Assembly (NCBI RefSeq): GCF_900188275.1
Contig: NZ_FZNY01000004.1
Coordinates: 124,001 to 188,000, forward strand
Length of the DNA stretch: 64,000 nucleotides
DNA from: Dokdonia pacifica
GTDB taxonomy: Bacteria > Bacteroidota > Bacteroidia > Flavobacteriales > Flavobacteriaceae
Reading direction: 5' to 3'
The notes under the pieces: model-generated
Seen by the model: only the letters and a program-made list of their open reading frames with translations
Databases searched by the model: none
Told to the model about the DNA's origin: nothing
In this document: in pieces, positions 33,702 through 42,638 of the stretch
Layout: each line of letters opens with the position of its first letter
Numbering within the stretch: the first letter of the stretch is position 1
Made by a program: the position numbers and the translations under genes

Positions 33702-34871
33702 CTAATAAAAAGCCGCTGTTAGTGCAAAGAATATCAACGCAAAAATTGAAGTTGATATCATGAAAACAATATTTAAAAATACGAATTTTATTAATGTGAT
33801 AACGCGATTTTGTTTATAAAAGTTTCTCAAGGCCTTATAAAAATAAAATGGACCTACCAGTGTAAGAAGAATGGAAGAAAAGATACTGTCGTTAGAAATA
33901 AAGATATCTGGGATTAAAGAGATTAATAAAACAACAAAAATCCAACTAAAAATATGGAAGATAAAAACAAGGTGTTCCATGTAATTTGCCCTCTTTTTGG
34001 AATAAATAAACCAGAAAAATATAGCATAAAATGGAGCAAAGAAAAACAGAAAGAATGGAGTTTTTGATGCCATATAATTTGCAAATCGTAATGGGTCTTT
34101 TTCTACACGTTCTATAGAGTAGTTTTTATCGTATAACCAAACATTGAATCTGGTTTTGTCATACTTAAGACTGTCTAGTGCTTGACTAGTATTGCTTATG
34201 TCTGTAGCTGCATAGAAATCTCTAAAAAGTTCAAATTTTTCAAAAAACCGCGAAAAACCATTTAAAGTATCCATGTCTTTTTGGGCAATATATTTATAGC
34301 CTAATGAATCTTTTTCTGCATTTTCAGCTTTCTTTCGTTCGGTTTCTTTTTTAGCTTCTTCTATAGCTGCTTTTATATCATTATTAAATTGAGCAGGAAT
34401 TCCTTTTATCTCAGGGATAGAATCTTGTAAAGCAGTATCTAATGCCTCAATAGCTTCTTTGTTATTCATATTAAAATTTACGACAGGAGAGTTTAGAGTT
34501 TCCTCAGAGATATCTGCAGTAAAAAATGTAATAACCCCTAAAAGAATAAAGTAAAAGATACTAGCACTAAGAAAAAAACGAAATGGATTTGCATAGTGAA
34601 ACCGTTTACCATCCACATAATAGCGTGTAATAGTGCCTGGTTTAAAGAGTAAATCTTTTAATGTATGTCTAAAACGTGAGTCATATGTAAACACACTTAA
34701 AACAAACTCACTAAAAAAATCTTTAAGCGTAAGGCGTTTTGTCGTATTAAGCTGACCGCAATACGCGCAGAATCTGTCTGTAAGATCCAAAGGGTGAGCG
34801 CAGTTGAGACATTCAACTCCGCGATATTTGATGGCTTTACGGCTATTTGGTTTTATCGAAGTTTCCTCCAT
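33702..34871 (-). CDS. DUF3667 membrane protein with N-terminal zinc ribbon
   Basis: 389 residues. C21-x2-C24 and C35-x2-C38 make a zinc ribbon (CLNCAHP, FCAYCGQ), followed by TLKDFFSEF and an RFRHTLKDLLFKPGTITRYY block that I recognise as DUF3667. A first membrane segment is near residue 100, a soluble helical insert covers about 135-250, and three or four more membrane helices end the protein. Function unknown. In one leftward run with DUF5103 (23 nt upstream) and apaG. Confidence 0.85.
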   Translation of the reverse strand: MEETSIKPNSRKAIKYRGVECLNCAHPLDLTDRFCAYCGQLNTTKRLTLKDFFSEFVLSVFTYDSRFRHTLKDLLFKPGTITRYYVDGKRFHYANPFRFFLSASIFYFILLGVITFFTADISEETLNSPVVNFNMNNKEAIEALDTALQDSIPEIKGIPAQFNNDIKAAIEEAKKETERKKAENAEKDSLGYKYIAQKDMDTLNGFSRFFEKFELFRDFYAATDISNTSQALDSLKYDKTRFNVWLYDKNYSIERVEKDPLRFANYMASKTPFFLFFFAPFYAIFFWFIYSKKRANYMEHLVFIFHIFSWIFVVLLISLIPDIFISNDSIFSSILLTLVGPFYFYKALRNFYKQNRVITLIKFVFLNIVFMISTSIFALIFFALTAAFY

Positions 34872-34894
34872 GCCATAAATATAGGAGTTTTGTG

Positions 34895-36154
34895 TTAATT
34901 AGTAATGACAGAAGAGTTACTACTTCCTAACCCCACTAATTCATCAAAACGTCCTCCCGGACGACGGTAATATACTAATACCTGATAATCATTTTCTGTT
35001 TGCCAATAATTCCCACTAATGGCTTTTTCTCTATTAATAGTACCATCTTCTTCTACCAATACATATTTGTAATTATAAAACCCTTGTTTTAATAGCATAG
35101 GCAATTCATACCTATATGTTTTAGGATTATACACAAGCTTTGTATGTTTATTGGTTACGTAATTGTTAAAATTACCATATACATGTATTTCTTTTCCTTC
35201 TTCTACTTCTGTATGATCTAAACTAAAATGAATCCAAGCATACTCAGCTTCCGATCGAGGAGTTCTGCCTTGTAACGTAGTAATTACAAAGTTTCCATTA
35301 ATATCTGGATTAAACGTATAAGGTACGTCAGCACGAACAAGGTTTGTGTAAAGATAGTTGTGGTATAGTTTTTTAAGTTCTATATATCGGATAGCTGCTG
35401 TTGCTCCACGTATATCTTTGTTTTCAAAATTAAAAAACTCATTCCCCGCCCAAAAAGCAGTTTCTTGATCATAACGATATTCTAATTTATTACCTACTGT
35501 AAATTGAGGTTTAATACCTGTAATACCAGTTTTAAGATTATTGTTTTGTAAAATCACCACTTTTACATTCTGTCTAGGATTAATGATAGGCTGCTCACCT
35601 CCATCTACAAAAAAACGTACGACTTGTTTTGTGTTTACATAATTAAGATCTCTAGACCTTTTAATTTGTACACCTACTGCAAACTGTGGATTATAGATCA
35701 TAAACTTCCTAGAAAAGACAAGTTCTCCCTCTTCACTATATATACTCATTAAGTAATTTCCAGTTTTGGTAAGTGCTTGTGTAAACTTATTAGGAATGGT
35801 TAATTCATAATTTGAGTACATCTGTAACGTAGCAACAGAGTTTTCTATATTTAGGATACGTACATTGTCCATACCTCTCATAAACTCAGAACGCGCTAGT
35901 TTACTTGGAGACCAATCGGCATCATGATGCGTGATCTTGTAATAATAATCATGCTCATCTCCAATAATATCATCAAAACTTAATTGTAATGGATCTCCCA
36001 ATTTTATGGTAGGTAATTCTCCTAAAAAGGTATCTCCTCTAAATTGAATAGACTTGATATAAGGAGGTTCTGGAGTTTCTACTGCAATTTGAGCAAAAGA
36101 AAAACTACTGCACAAAATCGCAAAAAAGAAAAACAATAATCTGGGTGATTTCAT
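34895..36154 (-). CDS. DUF5103 / type IX secretion plug-like protein
   Basis: 419 residues. Signal peptide 1-21 (LLFFFFAILCSSFSFA), then a beta-rich protein beginning PPYIKSIQFRG and carrying the DUF5103 pattern (YYYKITHHDADWSPS, FSLDHTEVEEGKEIHVYGNF). Members of this family were linked to the plug that closes the T9SS translocon (SprA), as known for the PlugV/PorV-associated system; I apply that by similarity of pattern. Periplasmic or outer-membrane associated. Fits with T9SS cargo found elsewhere in the window. Confidence 0.82.
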   Translation of the reverse strand: MKSPRLLFFFFAILCSSFSFAQIAVETPEPPYIKSIQFRGDTFLGELPTIKLGDPLQLSFDDIIGDEHDYYYKITHHDADWSPSKLARSEFMRGMDNVRILNIENSVATLQMYSNYELTIPNKFTQALTKTGNYLMSIYSEEGELVFSRKFMIYNPQFAVGVQIKRSRDLNYVNTKQVVRFFVDGGEQPIINPRQNVKVVILQNNNLKTGITGIKPQFTVGNKLEYRYDQETAFWAGNEFFNFENKDIRGATAAIRYIELKKLYHNYLYTNLVRADVPYTFNPDINGNFVITTLQGRTPRSEAEYAWIHFSLDHTEVEEGKEIHVYGNFNNYVTNKHTKLVYNPKTYRYELPMLLKQGFYNYKYVLVEEDGTINREKAISGNYWQTENDYQVLVYYRRPGGRFDELVGLGSSNSSVITN

Positions 36155-36173
36155 ATGATGATCGTTAATTGGT

Positions 36174-36181
36174 CAAATATA
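36174..36181 (-). promoter_or_regulatory. TAnnTTTG box before the DUF5103 gene
   Basis: TATATTTG on the minus strand with the ATG 20 nt downstream. Confidence 0.45.
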
Positions 36182-36220
36182 ATCAAAATCTATACCGAGA
36201 AATAGATTGATTTTTTTTAT

Positions 36221-36234
36221 GCTTTCGCGAAAGC
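36221..36234. repeat. TTTCGCGAAA palindrome upstream of nqrA
   Basis: Perfect over 14 nt, with a T run before it. The 302-nt gap 36155-36456 otherwise holds only the two divergent promoter boxes. Confidence 0.9.
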
Positions 36235-36401
36235 GTACCCTTAAACAAATACGTCTTAATTCGTTAATTTGTTACTAATAAACGCCTTTAAACATACTTT
36301 ATGTTTGTGATTTGTTTAGGGATATTTAATTTTATTTATTTAGAATGGTTATAAATAATATGATCCCAATTTTACGGGTCGAAAAAACGTATAGAAATTT
36401 G

Positions 36402-36409
36402 TAAATTTG
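36402..36409 (+). promoter_or_regulatory. TAnnTTTG box of the nqr operon
   Basis: TAAATTTG followed by CGCACC, 47 nt before the nqrA ATG. A TTG at the -33 distance is not clear. Confidence 0.5.
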
Positions 36410-36456
36410 CGCACCTTAAAATAGTAAGGTTTTAGATAACAAAAATCTACTGACAT

Positions 36457-37803
36457 ATGTCAAAAGACATTAGAATTAAAAAAGGTCTAGATATACGATT
36501 AGTGGGCGAAGCAGAAAAAAGCATTTCTGAAGGGCCACGATCAAGAACGATTACAATCAGACCTTCAGATTTTCATCTGGTTACTCCTAAAATGGTTGTC
36601 AAAGAAGGAGCAAAACTTCAAGTTGGCGACGAATTATTCTTTTCAAAATCCCAAGAACAAATACGTTTTGTGTCTCCTGTAGCAGGAACACTTGTTGAGA
36701 TTAAGCGTGGGGCACGTCGTGTGATCACCGATCTTGTGATTGAAGCAGATTACTCAGGAGGATCTAGAGATTTTGGAAAATTAAGTGCTTCTGCATCTCC
36801 AGAAGCCATTAAAGAAAAACTATTATCCAATGGATTATGGCCGTTTATCAAACAACGCCCATACGATGTGATTGCAAATCCAGCAAATGAGCCTAAGGCT
36901 ATATTTATTTCTGGACACAACACAGCACCACTCGCTCCAGATTTGGATTTTGTTCTTTCTGGTAAAGAAGCAGCGTTGCAAGCAGCATTAACAGCTTTAA
37001 ATGCACTTACTTCAGGCGGAGTACATATTTCTGTTGGATCTAGTAACGCTATATTCTCAGGAATGAATCATGTGGTAACACACACTGTAAAAGGACCACA
37101 CCCTGCTGGAAATGTAGGAACACTCATAAATAAACTAAATCCTGTAAATAAAGGAGAAACTGTATGGACAGTAGCTGCTCAGGATCTTGTTATTATTGGT
37201 GAATTACTACTTACAGGTACATTTAATGCAACTCGTATCATTTCTGTAGCTGGTTCAGGAGTAAAGAAACCATCTTATTATAAAACAATTATCGGAGCAG
37301 AAGTATCTACGTTTGCTTACGATGCTGGAGTAGATGGAGATACCAATCGATTTATTTCTGGAAACGTTCTTACAGGTAATCAAATAAAACCAGATGGTGC
37401 CTTAGGGTATTATGCAAATGAGTTTGTAGCAATTCCTGAAGGTGACGATTATGAATTCTTCGGATGGAATAAGCCTGTTTTTAATAAAATATCACCATCT
37501 AGGGCATTAACATTCTCTTGGATGCAACCTAAAAAGAAGTACGACCTAGATACCAATACAAATGGTGAACATCGTGCTTTTGTAGTTACTGGTAATTATG
37601 AAGAAGTATTTCCTCTAGATATTTATCCATTACAAATCTTAAAAGCCTGTATGGTAAATGATCTTGATGAGATGGAAGCTTTAGGAATGTATGAGGTGGC
37701 ACCAGAAGATTTTGCACTTACAGAATTTATTTGCGTATCAAAACAACCACACCAAGACATTATCAGAAAAGGTCTTGACTTGATGTATAATGAAATAGGA
37801 TAA
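36457..37803 (+). CDS. nqrA: Na+-translocating NADH:quinone reductase subunit A
   Basis: 448 residues, the usual NqrA length. Begins IRIKKGLDIRLVGEAE, has GPRSRTITIRPSDFHLVTPKM, then HTVKGPHPAGNVGTLINKLNPV and the end DYEFFGWNKPVF. This peripheral subunit lies on the cytoplasmic side and takes part in the quinone site. First gene of nqrABCDEF, which pumps Na+ with NADH oxidation. Confidence 0.96.
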   Translation: MSKDIRIKKGLDIRLVGEAEKSISEGPRSRTITIRPSDFHLVTPKMVVKEGAKLQVGDELFFSKSQEQIRFVSPVAGTLVEIKRGARRVITDLVIEADYSGGSRDFGKLSASASPEAIKEKLLSNGLWPFIKQRPYDVIANPANEPKAIFISGHNTAPLAPDLDFVLSGKEAALQAALTALNALTSGGVHISVGSSNAIFSGMNHVVTHTVKGPHPAGNVGTLINKLNPVNKGETVWTVAAQDLVIIGELLLTGTFNATRIISVAGSGVKKPSYYKTIIGAEVSTFAYDAGVDGDTNRFISGNVLTGNQIKPDGALGYYANEFVAIPEGDDYEFFGWNKPVFNKISPSRALTFSWMQPKKKYDLDTNTNGEHRAFVVTGNYEEVFPLDIYPLQILKACMVNDLDEMEALGMYEVAPEDFALTEFICVSKQPHQDIIRKGLDLMYNEIG

Positions 37804-37806
37804 GTG

Positions 37807-39012
37807 ATGGGATTAAAACAAAACTTACATAAAATTAAAATGAAGTATGAGGGCAAGAAAATGGCCCCTGCATTTAATGCAATTCATACTTTTTTATACA
37901 GCCCTAATGAGACAACCCATAGTGGTTCTCATATTAGAGCAGTAGATGATCTAAAACGTACTATGAATACGGTGATTATGGCATTAGTGCCATGTTTAAT
38001 CTTCGGTATTTTTAATGCGGGTTACCAGCACTACCTTGCAGCTGGAGAGATAGAAAGCGCAACAAGCTTCTTTAGCGGAGACTTTTGGAGTATGCAAAAC
38101 TTTAGCAAAGGCGCTTGGAAAGTATTACCTCTTGTTGTTATTTCATATGGAGTCGGACTTCTTGTAGAATTTATTTTTGCAGTGATTAAAGGTCATGAGG
38201 TAGAAGAAGGATATCTTGTAACAGGAATGTTAGTGCCTTTAATTGTGCCAGTAGATACTCCACTATGGATGCTTTCTGTAGCTGTAATATTTGGTGTTGT
38301 GATAGGAAAAGAAGTGTTTGGAGGTACTGGAATGAATATCTTAAATCCAGCACTTACGATTCGTGCTTTCTTATTCTTTGCATATCCAACATGGATGTCT
38401 GGAGATAAGGTATGGGTAACAGAAGCCAAAGAACTTGCTGGAGGACCAGATGCCATTTCAGGAGAAACTATTTTAGGAAGCCTTGCTCAAAACAAACCTT
38501 TTGACTACGATGTGGCAGATATGTTTTTAGGATTTATTCCTGGCTCTGTAGGAGAAACGTCTACCATCTTGATTTTATTAGGAGGATTATTTTTAATATT
38601 CTCAAAAATAGGAAGCTGGAGAATTATGCTTTCTATGGCATTAGGAGGTCTGGCAATGGGACTTATATTTAACGGTGTCGTTAGTCAAGAATGGATTACA
38701 GAAAGCAGTAAATTTTATAGCCTAATGAGTACAGAATTCTGGCATCACCTTATTATAGGAGGTTTTGCTTTCGGAATGGTCTTTATGGCAACAGATCCTG
38801 TAACTGCATCACAAACCAATAAAGGGAAATGGATATACGGTTTCTTAGCAGGATTTATTTCTGTAATGATTCGTGTATTTAACCCAGCATACCCAGAAGG
38901 TGTAATGCTAGCGATACTTCTTATGAATGTATTTGCTCCTACTATTGATCATTATGTGGTACAAGGGAATGTGAAGAAAAGAATGAAACGTCTAAAAGTT
39001 AAAACAGCATAA
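37807..39012 (+). CDS. nqrB: Na+-translocating NADH:quinone reductase subunit B
   Basis: 401 residues from the ATG at 37807, with a GTG directly before it as an alternative. About ten membrane helices; VMATDPVTASQTNKGKW-like block near residue 340. The covalent FMN site should be T221 in D215-AISGE-T221; the usual DxxSGAT has E in place of A. NqrB carries Na+ and riboflavin/FMN and is the core pump subunit. It follows nqrA by 3 nt. Confidence 0.95.
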   Translation: MGLKQNLHKIKMKYEGKKMAPAFNAIHTFLYSPNETTHSGSHIRAVDDLKRTMNTVIMALVPCLIFGIFNAGYQHYLAAGEIESATSFFSGDFWSMQNFSKGAWKVLPLVVISYGVGLLVEFIFAVIKGHEVEEGYLVTGMLVPLIVPVDTPLWMLSVAVIFGVVIGKEVFGGTGMNILNPALTIRAFLFFAYPTWMSGDKVWVTEAKELAGGPDAISGETILGSLAQNKPFDYDVADMFLGFIPGSVGETSTILILLGGLFLIFSKIGSWRIMLSMALGGLAMGLIFNGVVSQEWITESSKFYSLMSTEFWHHLIIGGFAFGMVFMATDPVTASQTNKGKWIYGFLAGFISVMIRVFNPAYPEGVMLAILLMNVFAPTIDHYVVQGNVKKRMKRLKVKTA

Positions 39013-39014
39013 TC

Positions 39015-39752
39015 ATGGCAAAGACAGACGGAAACGCATATACAGTAATCTTTGCAACAGTTATGGTAATTGTTGTAGGAGGTATTTTAGCTGGACTCGC
39101 TCAAGGTTTAAAACCTGCGATTAAAGAAAATGAACGTTTTGAAAAGCAACAAAACATTCTCTATGCAATGGGAGTCCATGAAAATGGAGATGATACAGGT
39201 GCCGTAAACTTTATTCCAACAGATAAAGTAGAAGAGGCATACACATCATTTATTAAAGAAAGTTTTGTTTTCCAAAATGGGAAAGCTCTTGATGGTGAAG
39301 ATGCTTTTAAAGTAGATATGAAAAAGCAAAGTAAACTTTCTAAAAGTGAACGTAAGTTACCTCTTTTTGTAGGAGAACGTGATGGAAAAAAATTCTACGT
39401 AATTCCTATGTATGGAAAAGGACTATGGGACGCTATCTGGGGATATGTTGCTTTAGATGAAAATCTTATTGTCCAAGGAGCTTTCTTTGATCACAAAGGA
39501 GAAACACCAGGATTAGGTGCAAATATTAAAGAACGTTATTTCATGGATGATTTTATTGGAGAACAAATCATGAATGGTAATAAATATGCAGGTATTACTG
39601 TTGCCAAAGGAAATAATGATCCAATTAATAATACAAAAGATGATAATGAAGTAGATGCACTTGCAGGCGCAACTATCACAGGAGATGGTGTAAGCGCGAT
39701 GATAAAAAGTACATTGAAGTCATATATTCCTCATATTCAAAAAATGAAATAA
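39015..39752 (+). CDS. nqrC: Na+-translocating NADH:quinone reductase subunit C
   Basis: 245 residues. One N-terminal membrane helix (VIFATVMVIVVGGILAGL), then a periplasmic domain with YVIPMYGKGLWDAIWGYVAL and GETPGLGANI. The flavin is attached at T220 in the standard motif D214-ALAGA-T220. ApbE, needed for this attachment, is encoded at 49.5 kb. Gene spacing to nqrB is 2 nt. Confidence 0.96.
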   Translation: MAKTDGNAYTVIFATVMVIVVGGILAGLAQGLKPAIKENERFEKQQNILYAMGVHENGDDTGAVNFIPTDKVEEAYTSFIKESFVFQNGKALDGEDAFKVDMKKQSKLSKSERKLPLFVGERDGKKFYVIPMYGKGLWDAIWGYVALDENLIVQGAFFDHKGETPGLGANIKERYFMDDFIGEQIMNGNKYAGITVAKGNNDPINNTKDDNEVDALAGATITGDGVSAMIKSTLKSYIPHIQKMK

Positions 39753-39756
39753 TATT

Positions 39757-40419
39757 ATGGGATTACTATCAAAAAAAGATCAAAAGTTAATTCTTGATCC
39801 ATTAGCAGACGATAACCCAATCACAATACAAGTATTAGGTATTTGTTCTGCATTAGCAATTACAGCACAATTAAAAGCATCTATTGTAATGTCTATCTCA
39901 GTATTATTTGTACTGGGAGTAGGAAACGTAGTGATCTCGCTTATGCGAAATATCATTCCTTCTAAAATTAGAATTATTGTACAGTTAATTGTTGTTGCAA
40001 CACTTGTAATTATAGTAGATCAAGTTCTAAAAGCGTATGCATACTCTCTGAGTAAAGAACTTTCAGTATTTGTAGGACTTATTATTACAAACTGTATCAT
40101 TATGGGACGTTTTGAAGCCTTTGCTTTAGGAAATGGTCCTTGGCGTTCTTTCCTTGATGGAATAGGAAATGCTCTTGGATATGGTGTAATATTAATTATT
40201 GTAGGATTCTTTAGAGAGCTTTTAGGGTCAGGTACATTACTTGGATTTAAAGTATTAGGAGACCCAATAGGTGATCCAGTAACAGGACCAACAGGATTGT
40301 ATTCAATCGGGTATGAAAATAATGGGTTTATGTTATTATCACCTATGGCATTGATTGTTGTTGGACTTATTATATGGGTTCAACGTAGCCGTAATAAAGC
40401 ATTAATTGAAGAAAATTAA
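39757..40419 (+). CDS. nqrD: Na+-translocating NADH:quinone reductase subunit D
   Basis: 220 residues, six membrane helices. DPLADDNPITIQVLGICSALA at the start and LIITNCIIMGRFEAFAL with the conserved cysteine that, with that of NqrE, holds the intramembrane iron centre. Paralogous to NqrE. The 50-nt space to nqrE contains a palindrome. Confidence 0.96.
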   Translation: MGLLSKKDQKLILDPLADDNPITIQVLGICSALAITAQLKASIVMSISVLFVLGVGNVVISLMRNIIPSKIRIIVQLIVVATLVIIVDQVLKAYAYSLSKELSVFVGLIITNCIIMGRFEAFALGNGPWRSFLDGIGNALGYGVILIIVGFFRELLGSGTLLGFKVLGDPIGDPVTGPTGLYSIGYENNGFMLLSPMALIVVGLIIWVQRSRNKALIEEN

Positions 40420-40435
40420 AAGGATGTTGAATACA

Positions 40436-40447
40436 CTTTCGCGAAAG
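40436..40447. repeat. TTTCGCGAAA palindrome between nqrD and nqrE
   Basis: Symmetric over 12 nt, with ACA/AAAGCG flanks that have lost symmetry. It sits within an operon, so it cannot be a strong terminator here. Confidence 0.85.
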
Positions 40448-40469
40448 CGAAACATTCAAAATATATAAT

Positions 40470-41198
40470 ATGTTAGAACACGTTGAATTATTTTTTAAAT
40501 CTATCTTTATAGATAACATGGTATTTGCAACCTTCCTTGGGATGTGTTCATACCTAGCTGTATCTAAAAAAGTAAGCACAGCTGTTGGATTAGGAGCTGC
40601 TGTTGTTTTTGTACTTGCAGTAACGGTTCCTTTAAACTGGTACTTGGATCAATACATATTGAGAGATGGAGCTTTAGGAACTTGGTTAGGACCTGAATAT
40701 GCAGATTACGATTTGAGTTTCTTATCCTTTATTTTATTCATTGCAACTATTGCAACCATGGTACAATTGGTAGAAATTGTAGTAGAAAAGTTTTCTCCAT
40801 CACTATATAACTCATTAGGTATTTTCTTACCACTTATTGCTGTAAACTGTGCCATTCTTGGAGGATCATTATTTATGCAATCTAGAGATATCCAAAGTGC
40901 AGGTTTAGCATTGAACTATGGAATATCTTCTGGAATTGGATGGTTTTTAGCGATTGTAGCGATTGCTGCAATTAGAGAAAAAATTAGATATTCAAATGTG
41001 CCTGCACCACTTAGAGGGTTAGGGATTACATTTATTATTACAGGACTTATGGCTATTGGGTTTATGAGTTTTGGAGGGATGTTAACTGGTGGTGATGAAG
41101 AAGAAGAGACTACTCCAGTAGCAGAAGTTGCTCCTGTAAAAGAAATGACAAAAGAGGCTAGTGATGAGCTAGTTTTAACTACAAACGAAAAAGAATAA
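40470..41198 (+). CDS. nqrE: Na+-translocating NADH:quinone reductase subunit E
   Basis: 242 residues. FFKSIFIDNMVFATFLGMCSY and LIAVNCAILGGSLFM give the two conserved half-channel motifs with cysteines. About six helices, then an Asp/Glu-rich cytoplasmic or periplasmic tail of about 40 residues (GGDEEEETTPVAEV) that is longer than in Vibrio NqrE. Confidence 0.95.
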   Translation: MLEHVELFFKSIFIDNMVFATFLGMCSYLAVSKKVSTAVGLGAAVVFVLAVTVPLNWYLDQYILRDGALGTWLGPEYADYDLSFLSFILFIATIATMVQLVEIVVEKFSPSLYNSLGIFLPLIAVNCAILGGSLFMQSRDIQSAGLALNYGISSGIGWFLAIVAIAAIREKIRYSNVPAPLRGLGITFIITGLMAIGFMSFGGMLTGGDEEEETTPVAEVAPVKEMTKEASDELVLTTNEKE

Positions 41199-41202
41199 TC
41201 AT

Positions 41203-42510
41203 ATGTTATTAGTTGCTAGTATGTCTGGCGTTATAATCGCCACGATTGTTGCCTTTTTAGTACTTACACTATTATTAGTGGGATTACTATTATTTACAAA
41301 ACAAAAATTATCTCCTTCAGGACCAGTGACCATTACAATTAATGGAGAAAAAGAAGTAGAAGTTGCCTCTGGAGGAACACTATTATCTACCTTAGGTAAT
41401 AATAAAATATTCTTACCATCTGCATGTGGTGGTGGTGGAACTTGTATTCAATGTGAATGCCACGTATTAGAAGGTGGAGGAGAAGCATTGCCTACAGAGA
41501 CACCTCACTTTAGCCGTAAAGAACTGGCTCATGGAGCACGTCTTGCTTGTCAAGTAAAAGTAAAGCAAAACATGAATATCACAATTCCAGAAGAAGTATT
41601 TGGAATTAAAAAGTGGGAAGCTACGGTGGTGCGTAATTATAATGTTGCTTCTTTTATCAAGGAATTTGTTGTTGAGATTCCTGAAGATATGGGATATAAA
41701 GCAGGAGGATATATTCAGATTGAAATTCCAGATTGCGAGATTAAGTATTCAGATATAGATATTACAGCGCATCCGGAAGAGCATGATACACCAGACAAAT
41801 TCCAAGCAGAGTGGGATAAGTTTGGTTTATGGCCACTTGTGATGAAGAATAGTGAAACTGTAGAGAGAGCTTATTCTATGGCTTCTTTCCCAGCAGAAGG
41901 ACGTGAGATTATGTTGAATGTTCGTATTGCTACACCGCCATGGGATCGTGCTAAAAATCAATGGATGGATGTAAACCCAGGTGTTGCATCCTCTTATATA
42001 TTTGCCCAAAAACCAGGTGATAAAGTAATTATTTCTGGACCTTATGGCGAATTCTTTATTAATGAATCTGAATCTGAAATGTTATATGTAGGTGGAGGAG
42101 CAGGAATGGCACCAATGCGTTCGCATTTATATCACCTATTCAAAACACTAAAAACTGGACGTACAGTTACCTATTGGTATGGAGGTCGTTCTAAGCGTGA
42201 GTTATTCTATCTAGAGCACTTTAGAGCATTAGAAAGAGAATTTCCAAATTTCAAATTTTACTTAGCACTTTCTGAACCTTTAGAAGAAGATAATTGGAAA
42301 GTAAAAGATACTACCGAAGGAGAAGGAGATGGATTTGTAGGATTTATTCACCAAGTAGTGATAGATCAGTATTTGAGTAAACACGAAGCTCCTGAAGATA
42401 TTGAGTTATATTTCTGTGGTCCTCCATTAATGAACAATGCCGTTCAGAAAATGGGAGAAGATTTTGGGATTCCAGATGAGAATATCCGATTTGATGACTT
42501 TGGAGGATAA
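41203..42510 (+). CDS. nqrF: Na+-translocating NADH:quinone reductase subunit F
   Basis: 435 residues. N-terminal membrane helix (VIIATIVAFLVLTLLLVGLLL), [2Fe-2S] domain with C75, C81, C84 and C116, then FAD domain (ERAYSMASFPAEG) and NADH-binding domain (GGGAGMAPMRSHLYHL; ending YFCGPPLMNNAV...FDDFGG). It is the electron entry subunit that oxidises NADH. A terminator follows within 35 nt. Confidence 0.97.
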   Translation: MLLVASMSGVIIATIVAFLVLTLLLVGLLLFTKQKLSPSGPVTITINGEKEVEVASGGTLLSTLGNNKIFLPSACGGGGTCIQCECHVLEGGGEALPTETPHFSRKELAHGARLACQVKVKQNMNITIPEEVFGIKKWEATVVRNYNVASFIKEFVVEIPEDMGYKAGGYIQIEIPDCEIKYSDIDITAHPEEHDTPDKFQAEWDKFGLWPLVMKNSETVERAYSMASFPAEGREIMLNVRIATPPWDRAKNQWMDVNPGVASSYIFAQKPGDKVIISGPYGEFFINESESEMLYVGGGAGMAPMRSHLYHLFKTLKTGRTVTYWYGGRSKRELFYLEHFRALEREFPNFKFYLALSEPLEEDNWKVKDTTEGEGDGFVGFIHQVVIDQYLSKHEAPEDIELYFCGPPLMNNAVQKMGEDFGIPDENIRFDDFGG

Positions 42511-42544
42511 TTTCATTCCTATAAAGTTAAAAATCTTGTAATAT

Positions 42545-42577
42545 AAAACCTCGATGCACTTTTGTGTCGAGGTTTTT
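42545..42577 (+). terminator. Terminator of the nqr operon
   Basis: AAAACCTCGA pairs with TCGAGGTTTT, inner CAC with GTG, loop TTTT, then a T run. It lies 35 nt after the nqrF stop and can work in both directions. Confidence 0.9.
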
Positions 42578-42599
42578 ACTTTTAATTTATAGTCGTTTT

Positions 42600-42623
42600 T
42601 ATACGCTTTCGCGAAAGCGTATA
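42600..42623. repeat. Full-length 24-nt TTTCGCGAAA palindrome
   Basis: Perfect from TATACGC to GCGTATA, in the gap between convergent nqrF and the next leftward gene. Confidence 0.95.
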
Positions 42624-42638
42624 TAACATGAATACGTT

